Assembly: GCA_036250195.1 (NCBI GenBank)
Contig: JAVHZZ010000005.1
Location: 133,340,647 to 133,404,646 of the forward strand
Reading direction: 5' to 3'
Length of the DNA: 64,000 bases
Origin: Mixophyes australis
Taxonomy: Eukaryota > Chordata > Amphibia > Anura > Limnodynastidae
The notes beneath the pieces are model-generated. The model searched no databases. It saw only the letters and a program-made list of their open reading frames with translations, and was not told where the DNA came from. Position 1 is the stretch's first letter, and every line of letters starts with the position of its first letter. Positions 10,801-20,742 of the stretch are shown piece after piece. Made by a program: the position numbers and the translations under genes.

Positions 10801-11629
10801 GGGCATTGTCTGTTTGAAAGTCAAGAATAGCCTGTCGTATCGTATTAACATTGTCTTTTCTCAGAAATAGATGGTCATTTAGCCTCCATCGATAACATGG
10901 TGCAAAGGGTGGCAAAACGTCAAGTCGCACTAACACAGCTGAGTGGTCAGACCAGGGAACTGATGTAGTAGTAGCCGATTTCAGGGAACGAGTCGTAAGA
11001 GCATCTACCAGTACCATATCCAATCTAGAGTAAGTTCCATGTGGTACTGAATAATGTGTATACGTTCTGTCATTAGAGTATAGCACTCGCCATGTATCAT
11101 AAAGATTAGCTTGAGTGATCAAGGATTGTAGTTTAAGGCTTTCACGTGCTATTTGACTACCTCGTAATGTTGGAGGTGAACGGTCTAATCGAACGTTTAA
11201 GATGGCATTAAAGTCCCCCCCTATTATTATCCTTCCAGTCCCAGTTCGTGAAAGTCTGGAGAAAAATTGAGAAAAAAAGGTGTTTTGTGATGTGTTGGGA
11301 GCATATAGTGTAGCTATAGTAATTGGTGTGCAGAGGAGAGAACCTGTTAGAATAACATATCGTCCTTGGGGGTCTGTATAGGATGTATTGATTGTTAAAG
11401 GAAGAGTATGGTGAAGTAGGATAGCTGTACCCTTGACTTTTTGGGAAGATGTGGAATAATAAACCTGGGGGTAGAGTTTGCATTGTAGATTTGGGTGTAT
11501 ATGTTGGAAATGCGTCTCTTGCAACATTACAATCTGAGGAGAATGACGTTTCAAGTATTGGAACAAAATAGTGCGCTTTTGTGGCGTATTAAGACCATTA
11601 GCATTTATAGTTAGAACCGAGAGGGTCAT
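7847..11629 (-). pseudogene. L1-type ORF2 (endonuclease-RT), frameshifted
   Basis: ORF2 begins MTLSVLTINANGLNTPQKR. The endonuclease shows IVMLQETHF and IIIGGDFNAIL, then SDHSAVLV. The RT shows PGPDGLTAIYYKKF, SYRPISLLNVDLKLFAKLLA, the A-box [35 protein letters not shown] and the catalytic MYADDILLTV. The C-terminus has WRLCGQEGSFQHVWWSCPRL, the L1-type Cys-His motif. The frame is lost near 9905/9852, between 9286 and 9209, and near 8100, so the reading is in four pieces (11629-9905, 9852-9286, 9209-8097, 8104-7847). Catalytic residues are visible in each domain. It could belong to a Tx1-like or an L1-proper lineage; the superfamily is secure and the lineage is not. Confidence 0.87.
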
Positions 11630-12415
11630 GGTTGATACCAGTAGAATTTATGCCAAGATAATTTTGGGTAGTATAAAAGGAGCAGCTCGATATCAGGCCG
11701 AGGTGCAAAGGATAGGGAGGGGAGAAAATGGGTTAGTAGGGGAATGAAAGTAGAGTGAGGGGAGAGAAGACAGCTTGACTGGCAATTCATGTCTTCAAAA
11801 AGTCGAGACCAGTACATCCTGTGTACTTGGGGAGTGTGTGGGGGGTGGTTGTGTAGCCGTGGGTACACTTGCTCGGGGAGAAGGGGGAATCCTAGTCGTT
11901 GCAAATATGCGAGGAGAAATATACATGTATGCAGCTTATAAACATTTAAAAGGAAGAGATAAATACAAAAGTATTACTATGTACAACATTATCAGTTTAG
12001 CTAACTATATATAGTCATTTTGGCTAACAGTAACCGTAACATTAACAGAAAATAAGAACAGTGTTAACATTGGACAACAATTGAGAGACATCAGTCAGAA
12101 AACATACAAAAAATAATAACAATATTGTATCGTGAATGCAATGTAAGTCTACTTGCTTGTTGACGATAACTCAGGAACCAATATGAGTAGAATTTCCTTC
12201 ATTCATGTCTCTGAAACATTATTAGAGTTGCCGCTAATCTTTTCCAGGTATCACGAACCGGTTTTCTGAACTCTGTCGGCAAAAGTTAGAAACTTATGTC
12301 CAAGTCTTTCATGTTTGTGTCCATGAAGCCGTGGGAGCCCCTGGTCTCACAATCTCCGCTGTGTTTGATATCAATGTTGGAGGTATCGCTATTCCCAGAG
12401 TCCGCAGCAGGGTGA
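11630..12415 (-). other. L1-type LINE, region upstream of ORF2
   Basis: Non-coding or degraded sequence inside the LINE between the 18-bp TSD and the ORF2 start. An open frame at 11904-11626 has no recognisable family. No ORF1 RRM or coiled-coil signature is seen. Confidence 0.5.
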
Positions 12416-12433
12416 TTAGTATGTAATAATTTC
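12416..12433. repeat. 18-bp target-site duplication, right copy
   Basis: TTAGTATGTAATAATTTC, identical to 7503-7520. It marks the 5' side of the L1-type LINE. Confidence 0.95.
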
Positions 12434-13197
12434 ATGTATTCTTGATATGTGTACCCTAATTCAATATATCGTGGTATTCTTTGAGTGGTAATTTTATATT
12501 GATGTTGGATATTCTTTCTATAACCAAGGGATGATGGCTTTAAGGATTGATTTTGCTGAGTATCTTTTACTTGAGTATTTGGCTTATTCCCAATTTCTTT
12601 CCCTTTTTGGGACTTCTTATTTTTATATTTCTTATTTGAAGGGCTTGTTGTAGCTTCTAAATCCCTTCTTATTTTCCCCTCTTACTTTTTAATAATCCTC
12701 TGTTCCTCATCCAAACTCTTTTGCTTAATTACTAACAATAATTCCTGATATCCCGTGTTGTTATGATATGAACTCATATCTGCTTCTATATCTTGAATGT
12801 CTTTGTGAATTTTAGACATTGCAGTTTTCTGATTTTCTATCAATACATGCATGAGAGATAAGGAACATTCTAACAAGACATTCTGCCATTTTTCTTTGAA
12901 GGTTATACTCATATTTGTTGTAGTGGGTAATTTTTTAATTTTAAGTCCTTTGGGTACTAATTTCTGTCACACATACCATTCCAATGTGTTAATATTCCAC
13001 CACAATTTCACCTCTTTCTTCAGTAATTTTTCTAATTTTAACATTTTCTGACAGAACTCTTGATTATAAGCTGTATGTATTCTAGTCTTGTCAAATTGCC
13101 CAAATAGTTGATTAATAAGGGTCTCCCTATATTTAGTATTCAATGTTGTTTCCATGCTGCTCTTAATTTGTTTACAAATAGTTGACAATAGACCCAA
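12434..13197 (-). pseudogene. Penelope-like element copy A, N-terminal region
   Basis: Two minus-strand frames (13197-12967 and 12912-12682) align with the uninterrupted N-terminal frame of PLE copy B. Shared landmarks are LKLEKLLKKEVKLWWNINTL versus LEFEKLIYKEIRTWWDIHSL, then FKEKWQNVLLECSLSLMHVL versus LSEWQAILNDCSFRLISLLI. A lysine-rich stretch follows, and then YIELGYTYQEYMKLLHT at the L1 junction. Several stops make it non-functional. The region precedes the RT in this PLE lineage and its function is unknown to me. Confidence 0.7.
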
Positions 13198-13321
13198 TAA
13201 AAACCCAAAATTATATCCACCTCACAATTGGAATAATAAAATATATATAAAAGGAGTGTTTGCACATATACTCACAAGACCATATACACTGAATGAGCTG
13301 CTATTATCCCAAGTGGGAGAG

Positions 13322-13355
13322 CCAAATACAATATATATATATATATATATATATA
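13322..13355. repeat. (TA)n microsatellite
   Basis: About 15 TA units follow the AATACAATATAT context. Confidence 0.9.
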
Positions 13356-13447
13356 ATGGGAACAAGCGCTCAAATCCACAGATAAAAACACACACCCTAT
13401 CACAAGCAGCACATAGAGAGACTCTCTCCCAAGAGCCCAATGTTAAT

Positions 13448-13783
13448 CCTGTATTAAAATCCTATAGCGCTCAGTGATAGAACATATAACTCCACATATA
13501 CAAACTGCATATCAATTAACATATGTCAATGAAAACGTGCACTGGGTGGACCTTAGTACATTTTTATTATCTGGTCCACGCTTCTTTCAGCTTTTAGTCC
13601 ATATATAATACAAACAATACACTGGATCACCCCAAAGGGGTATTTGCTGTATGTTAGCAAGTGCATGGGTGTAACTAAGGTCCACCCAGTGCACGTTTTC
13701 ATTGACATATGTTAATTGATATGCAGTTTGTATATGTGGAGTTATATGTTCTATCACTGAGCGCTATAGGATTTTAATACAGG
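13448..13783. repeat. Inverted repeat with about 110-bp arms
   Basis: The left arm 13448-13558 begins CCTGTATTAAAATCCTATAG. It is nearly perfectly complementary to the right arm (about 13675-13783), which ends CTATAGGATTTTAATACAGG. A loop of about 115 bp separates them. The structure sits exactly between the 3' end of PLE copy B and the 5' end of PLE copy A. It could be PLE terminal sequence or an unrelated MITE-like palindrome; no convincing TSD was found. Confidence 0.8.
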
Positions 13784-13829
13784 TAGTATATTACTGGAAT
13801 TATTTGGTGTGGATTGTGTATATATTGAT

Positions 13830-14411
13830 ATTCGCGTAAACTTATGATGCCTAGTTCCTGTTCATGTTTGAGGATGAGAATAAATCTGTTGGATTATGGT
13901 CTAGTTTCTGGTAGGTGTTACAATCGGATAGAAGTCGGTTAGCTTCATTGACATAATCCTCTTTGTTTAGAAGAACAATACCCCCCCCCCCCTTTGTCAG
14001 CTGGTTTAATTATGATCTGGTCTAATTTTTGTAGCTGACTGAGAGCTGACATCTCTTTTTTATTTAGATTAACCTGTAAACGATGTTTTTGTATATCTAG
14101 GTTCTCCAGATCTGCTAACACCATTGTTTCGTATGTGATGATTTCATTACTTTTAGTCTGCTTGGGATAAAATTGAGAAGGTGGTTTAAGATTTGTATGC
14201 TTATACACTCACGGAGTGGAAGCATGCTGTGCTGATTTTTCTAGAGGGGTTTTTTGAAAAAACCTTTTAAGTGTCCGTTTTCTGATGAATTTATGTACAT
14301 CAATATAAGTCTCAAATTTATTCAATCTGTTGGTGGGAGCAAACTTAAGCCCTTTATTTAAAACACTAATCTCATCTGTAGACAATGTGTGGTTACTAAG
14401 ATTAAAACTTC
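13830..14411 (-). pseudogene. Penelope-like RT start, copy B
   Basis: Broken frames encode FETYIDVHKFI-like text, then YKHTNLKPPSQFYPKQTK, ALSQLQKLDQIIIKPADKGG and a remnant with SDCNTYQKLDHNPTDLF. A stop occurs just before YKHTNLK (near 14210), and a C12 run at 13980-13992 causes a frameshift right after the ADKGG motif. No palm domain follows. Confidence 0.7.
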
Positions 14412-15026
14412 CTATTGGTTCGATTGTGTTCCTAATGACAGAGGATGGGTGGAAGATGTGCCCTTCCCTGCATCCTCTTCGAGTTCTTTTACCTTTCTTT
14501 TGAGGGGATGAGGTTTTGTTTGTAGATATTTCTCTGTGAATCCCAGTCCCAGGCCTAAAAAATTACTCAGTTGTGAAATTGGGTTTTGGGGTTCTACATC
14601 AATGGTAGAGGAATCGTGTGGAGTGGTACGAAACAATGTGGATTTGCTCAGTGGGGTAGAGTATAATGTCATACTCGTATTTGTTGTAGGGGAGTGAGGT
14701 TGAGGATCTGGGTAGATACATTTAGGTGTCATCAGTGAATCTTGTATAGTTGTAGGGGATTCTATATGTATGGTAAGATCATGTCGCCAACCACTTCCAA
14801 ATGATTTAATAGCGAGTCTTTGATATTCCAAACTTGGTTCACTGCATGATGAATGTGAGGTATCTTTTGTGGTATCAATAGTATTGTTTAGTTGGTCAGC
14901 ATTGGTCTGTATAATTGGTTTTTGGTGAATCAATTTCATGTACTGCTGGTACATTAATCCTAATTTACGATATTTTTCGATTGTTGGATTGGAGTTTCTT
15001 GGGTGATTAATGTATTGTTTTACCAA
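14412..15026 (-). pseudogene. Penelope-like pre-RT region, copy B
   Basis: An open frame begins VKQYINHPRNSNPTIEKYRK and runs through LGLMYQQYMKLIHQKP, then a low-complexity Ser/Thr/Pro stretch and LKRKVKELEEDAGK. It continues the frame of the 15642-15007 ORF after a one-base frameshift; the two frames overlap at 15007-15026. It matches copy A at 12434-12500 and 7520-7100. It has no catalytic motif of its own. Confidence 0.65.
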
Positions 15027-15642
15027 TATATTGGGAGTAATGATCTATAGCTGATGGACCATCTATTTTAAAAGAGGGTTTCTTTTTCTCTGCTTGAGAC
15101 TTATTTGTGGATTTGTGTTTGAATCCAAATTTGTCTCGAGTGTACTTAGATTTCTTAGTGTGTATGATCTCTTTTTCTTTATGTTCTAATCTACTTTTCA
15201 TCAATTTTAAGAGATCATCAAATACTGGTTCTTCCTTAAGAGGACTTAATTCTAGATCTATAGAATTAATTCTATTTTCTAATACACTCAGATGTTGTTT
15301 GTGTTGAGAGATGAGTAGAGAAATGAGACGGAAAGAGCAATCATTGAGAATGGCCTGCCACTCACTCAAAAAAGTGGAATTGTCATTATAACAGGAGGGA
15401 ATTTTCTTAAGTTTCAAACCCCTAGGTATAATGTCTTCAGATGAGTACTTTTCTAAACTGTGAATATCCCACCAAGTGCGTATCTCTTTATATATTAGTT
15501 TCTCAAATTCAAGTAGCTGGAGACAGTAGTTCTTCCCTTGGATGTCAGGCACATTGGATTGAAGTGTAGTGGGAAAAATTACACTAGAGGTGTACTTGCG
15601 TGTGGTTCTCAAGCCTAATGGATCTCTGTACTGATTAGACAT
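15007..15642 (-). CDS. Penelope-like N-terminal region, copy B
   Basis: 211 codons without a stop. It has helical, charged sequence with LQLLEFEKLIYKEIRTWWDI, AILNDCSFRLISLLISQHKQ and a lysine-rich end (HTKKSKYTRDKFGFKHK). The same region appears, more damaged, in PLE copy A. It is likely the N-terminal part of the PLE polyprotein, ending in a frameshift into the following frame. Its role is unknown. Confidence 0.6.
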   Translation of the reverse strand: MSNQYRDPLGLRTTRKYTSSVIFPTTLQSNVPDIQGKNYCLQLLEFEKLIYKEIRTWWDIHSLEKYSSEDIIPRGLKLKKIPSCYNDNSTFLSEWQAILNDCSFRLISLLISQHKQHLSVLENRINSIDLELSPLKEEPVFDDLLKLMKSRLEHKEKEIIHTKKSKYTRDKFGFKHKSTNKSQAEKKKPSFKIDGPSAIDHYSQYIGKTIH

Positions 15643-15695
15643 CCTATTATAGTAGGATTATTATCTTGCAGTTCAGGGGGGAGCAGCAAATCTAA

Positions 15696-15699
<4 letters not shown>

Positions 15700-15744
<45 letters not shown>

Positions 15745-15767
15745 GTGTGTGTGTATATGTGTGTGTG

Positions 15768-15809
<42 letters not shown>

Positions 15810-15812
15810 ATT
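15700..15812. repeat. Compound (TA)n/(TG)n microsatellite
   Basis: About 110 bp of alternating TA and TG/TATG tracts end in (CA)n at 15800-15808. The short ORF through it (15615-15806) is repeat-encoded. Confidence 0.93.
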
Positions 15813-15834
15813 GGTAAAAGGGGGGTGAAGATTA

Positions 15835-17234
15835 TGCGCTCACCTACTGATGGTTGCAGGAGCTGCAAACAGGACTAGTAATACAATATATTACACACAA
15901 ACATTATTAGTGAAAATAAGGAAAAATACAGTTTAATCCCTGATAGGCCCTCCACCATCCTTTGCATGTTAATAGTAGGATTGGTTGGAGTTATGGTCAA
16001 GGTCACACATTTTTTTGACAAATCCTTCAGACCAGCCCAGATGTCAAACTGTTGTGGTCTGCCACCTGCGTCATCCCTGCTTGTGTTTAGAAAGTGCATA
16101 TTGGTGCCAGAACTGCTCCCACTGGTGCCACATTGCTGCAGGACTCACACAATCAAACGCATCCTCATCGTTCGATACCCAAATCTCCCCCACATCCTCT
16201 TCTAATTCCAAAGTGTCATCCTCACTTGGTGTATCGCCGGCTACACTCGGGCTCTTCAGGCACACATCAGCAGAACTGCTGAAAAGGCCCTTCTTTATGG
16301 GTGAACTAACAGAATGCTCACGATTAGACATACCACTGTTGGATGGACTCTCCACAGGGATTGGTGTCATTTCTGATTCAGAGCAAACATTATCCTCTAA
16401 TGCCTTACTGTTATCTTGCAGCTCGGCTTTGACATGTAACAGTAGTTGTGCACCACTTGTAGGCTCGGTAACATTTTTGGATCTGCCACTAATAGCCAAA
16501 GGTGAAGGCCTCATTCTATCTTTGCCACTGCGTGTGTAGAATGGTATGTTGGCAATTTTTTTCTTTTATCGGCACTTAACTTTTGCTCTTTTTCGTTTCA
16601 ACACAGTAATTTTTTGGGGGGTTTTTGTTTTTTGGACTGATTTCGAAACACTGTGTAGTTTGACATTGCCTTGCCCAGATGACTTACTGGGAACACTAAC
16701 ATCAGGACTGGTGACAGAACCTGGTTGCTCATTCTGATCATATGTGGACTGCTTTGAATCCATTCTGAGTGCAAAGCACTTCTAGTGGTAAAAATTATTT
16801 GGTAAGATACTGCTTACAAATATGACTTTTGACAGCCAGAAATATGTATGCACAATTATGGGGACACCCCAAAAGCACTGGGGAGTGCCAAATATTAACA
16901 AAAAAATAATAAACCTCTATCCTCCTCTCTTCTCTAGCGATTTTGGTTAGAGCAATTGCAAGAACAATATTGTATTCTCTGTCCCTGCTCTAATCAGCCT
17001 GTGACTACACCCTGCTCTCTCCCTCTGTCAAATGGCAATGGATTGCTGTGGAGGCGTGTATTTATAATGTTGCAGTATCGCGAGAACCGAGCCCCGAGAT
17101 CTGACGACGTCACGATGACGTTCGGCCTCGATTTCAATTCGGAACGGGCGGGAGAGTACCAAGCTACTCAGCTCGGTACTCGGATACCCAAAGTTCGGTT
17201 CTCGGGGAACCAGACCCGCCCATCTCTATTAATG
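15835..17234 (-). mobile_element. Unidentified DNA-transposon-like unit
   Basis: The right part (about 17040-17234) is GC-rich and internally palindromic, with repeated CGGTTCTCGGGGAACC- and GGTACTCGG-like motifs. It ends in CCCGCCCATCTCTATTAA, which resembles the terminus of cut-and-paste transposons (reading inward, AGAGATGGGCGGG). Two short minus-strand coding stretches lie downstream (16763-15875). The left end was not found and no transposase core is visible, so the superfamily (hAT, Harbinger or Kolobok-like) is unresolved. Confidence 0.4.
15875..16763 (-). pseudogene. Unrecognised ORFs in DNA-transposon-like unit
   Basis: Three adjacent minus-strand frames encode a basic N-terminal piece (16763-16566, ending VLKRKRAKVKCR), an acidic Ser-rich piece (16514-16071) and a short C-terminal piece (16099-15875). 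The acidic piece contains DDTLELEEDVGEIWVSNDED and AMWHQWEQFWHQY. The last piece contains GGRPQQFDIWAGLKDLSKKC. I do not recognise the family. The layout suggests a transposon accessory protein or a transposase N-terminus broken by frameshifts. No DDE triad or zinc finger is visible. Confidence 0.35.
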
Positions 17235-17315
17235 GCATAACATTTAACAGGTGACTTTAATAGAATTTTTTTTTTTCTATGCATTTTGGGACTTTATTTT
17301 TCACATATGTATTGG

Positions 17316-17464
17316 ATCCTATAGATTGTAAGCTTGGGTTCTCTTACCTCTCTGTCTGGATGTATTACCCAGTATTGTCTTATTAATGTTTGTTCCCAAT
17401 TGTAAAACGCTATGGAACTTTCTGGCGCTATATAATTAAATGTTGATTATGATAATGATGATAT
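17316..17464 (+). mobile_element. SINE-like unit with L2-type 3' tail
   Basis: The sequence runs from ATAGATTGTAAGCTTGG through ACCTCTCTGTCTGGATGTAT, TGTTCCCAATTGTAAAACGC and GGCGCTATATAATTAAATG to a GAT-rich terminus. This is the common 3' tail of L2-derived units. A second, minus-strand copy lies at 38713-38850. Confidence 0.65.
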
Positions 17465-17879
17465 ATCTTGCAGTGTATTGTCTGTTTGAGCAGAACAGAC
17501 GTAGACCCGTACTCATCAACATTCTGCTGTTTACATTCATTTCGTGTTGAATATGGACGTGCATATGCCCGTTTTAAAATAAAAAAGACAGACCCAATGT
17601 TGATATATTTATACATTTCCGTAATTGCCTCCCTAAACTTAATTTTATCACTTTAGTTTAGAAACTATCAGTGCTTGTGTAATTTACATCTTTCGCTGAA
17701 TTCTGTCTTGTGCATACACAATGAAATGTTCATGCCGTTTGTCAATGAAAAGTCTGATCTTGAGATCAATACAGATTTCATTGTAATACTATCCTTGTAC
17801 GAACAACTTGAACTGCCAGACACTGCTCAGCGCTTTTTATTATGTGTGCAGCTTGCATTTTTTAAGCACTTGTGATAAG
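17465..17879. other. No recognised feature
   Basis: AT-rich sequence between the SINE and the Gmr1-A target site. Short ORFs here (for example 17675-17875) have no recognisable motif and look incidental. Confidence 0.5.
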
Positions 17880-17884
17880 ATGTC
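17880..17884. repeat. Gmr1-A target-site duplication, left
   Basis: ATGTC, identical to 36338-36342 beyond the other LTR. It is 5 bp, typical for Ty3/Gypsy. Confidence 0.85.
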
Positions 17885-18913
17885 TGTGGCAGGATGGACC
17901 GCCTATGCCACCCTTTCTGTTGTTGCTGGGAACTGGCTGGACTTACTTTGCCACCGTTCCTTTTCGTTATCCAGAAAGCACCCTCTTGCCGCAGTAGGAG
18001 GTGCTTACACGAGCTGCCACCACTTGACTCCTTACCTGCGTCTAGTAACGGGTTTCTTCTGGGTCACTGACGCTGCTAGCGTGTCTCATTGCTGGTGTAC
18101 CCGGACTGGTACTCCTGACCTCTTACTATGGATCAGGGATGCTGTGGTTGGATCCCCCCTGGCCTATCACACTAACCAGGGCTGCAGGCAGGCGATGGTA
18201 CTGGAAGCGCTTGGGACCAAACCGCAGACACAGCCGGAGAACGGATTAGATTTTAGGGTCTAATCTGTATATCACAGGAAAACAGCAATAATGAAGATAA
18301 TTCCAAGCAGGTCTTTGAAGCAAGATGGTTTATTTGCTCACACACACTGGTGGAAGGTTCCAGTGTGATCAGGTCAGATGACAATTCAGAAGAACAACTA
18401 CATGCTCACAGAGATCATCTTTTATACCGTTCAGAAATAGTATATTTTTAGAAACATGATATACTTTATTGAAATCGAAATTTACATGCATTTCAAGGCT
18501 AATAAAATGTACACTTATCTATGAAATTCACTCTGGCAAAAGGACACACAGTAACGACCCCCTGCTGGGCCTTTGGCCAGAGCAGGCCTGACACTTCATC
18601 ACAAAACTTTGTTAGCAGTTTCTGCTATCAGACTTCAAACATATACCTTAGACATTAATGCATTTCCTCTCACTAAGATATGCAAAAGGCTTTCAAAACA
18701 AAGACTTTTTGTATCAGATATATACATCAGAAATAGGCATTTCCTATAGCAAGGTTAAACAGAGACAAATTTCTCCCCTGGTCCCAGAAATAACGACTTC
18801 CTATCTTACACTAAACAAGAATAAGTGCAAATGCAATTGCATAAATAAGTGCCCTGCGCTATTCGCTTTAAATGAATTTTTACCCAAAGTTATTTAATAG
18901 TGATCCAGTCACA
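17885..18913 (-). repeat. Gmr1-A 3' LTR
   Basis: 1,029 bp bounded by TGTGGC and GTCACA. It matches the 5' LTR (35595-36337) closely except for about 285 bp that the 5' LTR lacks. The ORF at 17808-18263 is non-coding LTR sequence. A C20 run at 18920-18938 lies just inside the element. Confidence 0.88.
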
Positions 18914-19092
18914 TTCCTCCCCCCCCCCCCCCCCCCCCTTGTCCATGCGGCAACCAGGGTGCCATGTCCAAACGATTTGGCTCCTGGCCCGCTGTCTCCT
19001 AGGGTTACCGGATGTGACCCGGAGGTTCTGGCTCTTCCTGCCTAGACAGTCCATCCGCATTGCAGTGAGCCTTTCCCTGCTTGTGAACTATG

Positions 19093-20223
19093 TCAGTCAT
19101 AAATTTGAAGTGCAAGGCTCCAGCGTAACAAACGGCCATTGTCCTCGGAGGTGTGTTGCAGCCACTTTAAAGGATTATGATCAGTCACCACAGTAAAATG
19201 TCGTCCATACAAATAAGGTTGTAGTTTTTTCACTGCCGAAACAATGGCCAAACATTCATTCTCAATTGTGGCATACCCCACCTCCCGGTTAAGCAGTTTT
19301 CTGCTCAAATAGGCCACGGGGTGCTCCTGCCCATCAGGCCCTACCTGGCTAAGTACTGCTCCCAGTCCATACTGTGACGCGTCAGTTTGCACAATAAAGT
19401 CCTTGTCATAATTAGGCGCCAACAGTACTGGAGCACAAACCTGGGCTTCCTTTAGCGACTGAGATGGCAGCTCACAAGCGGGTGTCCAGTCAACTACTTT
19501 GGGGAGTTTCTTCTTAGTGAGATCTGTCAGGGGCTTCGATAAAGTGCTAAAGTTTGAAACAAAATGTCTGTAGTAGCCTGAGGTCCCTAAGAAGGCCAGT
19601 ACCTGTTTTTGGGTTGTGGACCGGGGCCAGTCTCGGATTGCCTGTACCATAGCAGGTTCTGGCTTAACCCTACCTCCCCCCACACGGTGACCCAGGTACT
19701 GCACCTCTGACATCCCCATTTGACACTTGTCTGCTCTGATGGTCTGACCTGCCCACTGAATTTTCTCCAACACTTTGCCCTATATATTTCAGATGGTCCT
19801 CCCAGGAAGTACTTAAAATAGCAATGTCATCCAAGTACGCCTGAGCAAAGCCTTTACACCCTTCTAGCAGGTAATCAACCACACGCTGAAAGGTGGCGGG
19901 TGCATTCTTCATCCCAAATGGCATGGACTTAAACTCGAATAGGCCAAATGGGGTGATGAATGCCGACCGTTCCTGAGCCTTGGGGGTCAGCAGTATCTGC
20001 CAAATACCCCTTGCTCAAGTCAAAGGTGGACAAAGGTGGTCAAAGGGTATACTTTGCTCCAGCTAACTCGTCTAACAGAGCATCAGTTCGGGGCAGGGGA
20101 TAGGCATCAGACACGGTCACCTCGTTCAACTGGCCGTCGTTTTGTCACCCCTAGCGCAAGCATTTCTTATGCCTCCTTGTATATGCTTTCCTTGGCCTCT
20201 GGTGAGACCCAAAAAGTGGGTTG
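19093..20223 (-). pseudogene. Gmr1-A reverse transcriptase and RNase H
   Basis: Minus-strand frames encode RT and RNase H of Ty3/Gypsy type. RT blocks are FDLSKGYWQILL-like text near 20010, MPFGMKNAPATFQRVVDYLL at 19924, and the catalytic YLDD (YLDDIAIL) near 19830. The thumb/connection block is QYLGHRVGGG and FLGTSGYYRHFV. RNase H shows QTDASQYGLGAVLSQ, AYLSRKLLNREVGYATIENE and VVTDHNPLKWL. The frame shifts near 19770, and there are stops upstream of 19930. The ORF ends (19093) about 180 bp before the 3' LTR with no integrase after it. The upstream edge is cut by ERV-A at 20223. Confidence 0.88.
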
Positions 20224-20719
20224 TGTAGTGGAATAAATTATGGTACAAATATATGTTGGATAAAACAATGTTGAGGTGTGTAAAATCTGTATGGTGTCAA
20301 ATGATTTCTTTTTTTTGAACTCAGTGCAATGGGTTAAATCTTCTTTGTATGTTGTAACTCACAATTAATAGGATGGTAGAATGGCTAACAGTTGTCATGC
20401 TATATAAAAAAAAGAGTGTAAAAGGTCACATATGCCTTTGGACCTGCTTAGACCTAGAATTCTAAGTACAGTGAGGAGTTTGTAAAAATATATATAACCA
20501 ACTTTGTCCTTATGAGGTATATTCCTTAGTATGTGAAGTGATTAGTGACGTATGTAAGAAGGGTGGGGTTACTTCTATATAATCTGTGGTTTTCAATGGA
20601 GAAGGTTACTTGTACTCAGATTTTGAGTACAAGTCATTGCATATGCAATTCGTAAGAATAAAGATAACTTTTGCATTTCAAACACTTATATTTTTTTTGA
20701 ATCATTTAATACTTCGACA
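20224..20719 (+). repeat. ERV-A 5' LTR
   Basis: 496 bp, TGTAGTGGAA...ACTTCGACA. A TATA-like GCTATATAAA lies near 20399 and a polyadenylation signal AATAAA at 20657-20662. By eye it differs from the 3' LTR by roughly a dozen substitutions and a few short indels. Confidence 0.92.
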
Positions 20720-20723
20720 TTTT

Positions 20724-20742
20724 TGGAGGTCCACCGAGATTT
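20724..20742 (+). promoter_or_regulatory. ERV-A primer-binding site, tRNA-Gln type
   Basis: TGGAGGTCCACCGAGATTT begins 4 nt after the LTR. It is complementary to the 3' end of tRNA-Gln as I recall it, with one base missing. It primes minus-strand DNA synthesis. Confidence 0.75.

Larger units (their letters stand above)
7521..12415 (-). mobile_element. L1/Tx1-superfamily LINE, lacking ORF1
   Basis: A 4,895-bp minus-strand LINE ends in a short A-tail (plus-strand T11 at 7521) and is flanked by a perfect 18-bp TSD. It carries an APE endonuclease, an RT with YADD and a Cys/His C-terminal motif, all in one broken ORF2. The 786 bp upstream of ORF2 (11630-12415) show no ORF1-like coding sequence, so the copy is probably 5'-truncated, which is common for target-primed insertions. 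Confidence 0.88.
1822..13240 (-). mobile_element. Penelope-like element copy A, split by three LINEs
   Basis: The minus strand holds pieces of one Penelope-like element in the correct order: N-terminal part 13197-12434, middle 7520-6525, and RT start 2057-1822. The gaps are filled exactly by an L1-type LINE (7521-12415), a CR1 (about 2058-6523) and an L2 LINE (1-1821). Continuity across the L1 gap is clear because the text before it ends YQEYMKLLHT and resumes at 7520. The second copy (PLE B) has the matching uninterrupted YQQYMKLIHQ. Across the CR1 gap, GLQNN joins IIIKPADKGG, the usual PLE arrangement. Confidence 0.8.
13784..15642 (-). mobile_element. Penelope-like element copy B (partial)
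   Basis: A second minus-strand copy of the same PLE family as copy A, in the same orientation and immediately upstream of it. It contains the N-terminal region, the pre-RT region and the IIIKPADKGG motif, then decays (about 13945-13830) before the RT palm. Tandem partial copies are typical of Penelope-like elements. Confidence 0.7.

Noticed and set aside
13240..13830. Hammerhead ribozyme in the PLE terminal region
   Set aside because: I looked for CTGATGA and GAAA core elements on both strands and saw no convincing arrangement. A covariance-model search would decide.
16956..17240. 94-codon plus-strand ORF
   Set aside because: Lies over the palindromic transposon terminus; coding is implausible.
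17808..18263. 151-codon plus-strand ORF and its parallel at 35596-35901
   Set aside because: Both are the Gmr1 LTR in the antisense direction; the shared frame reflects repeat identity, not a gene family.
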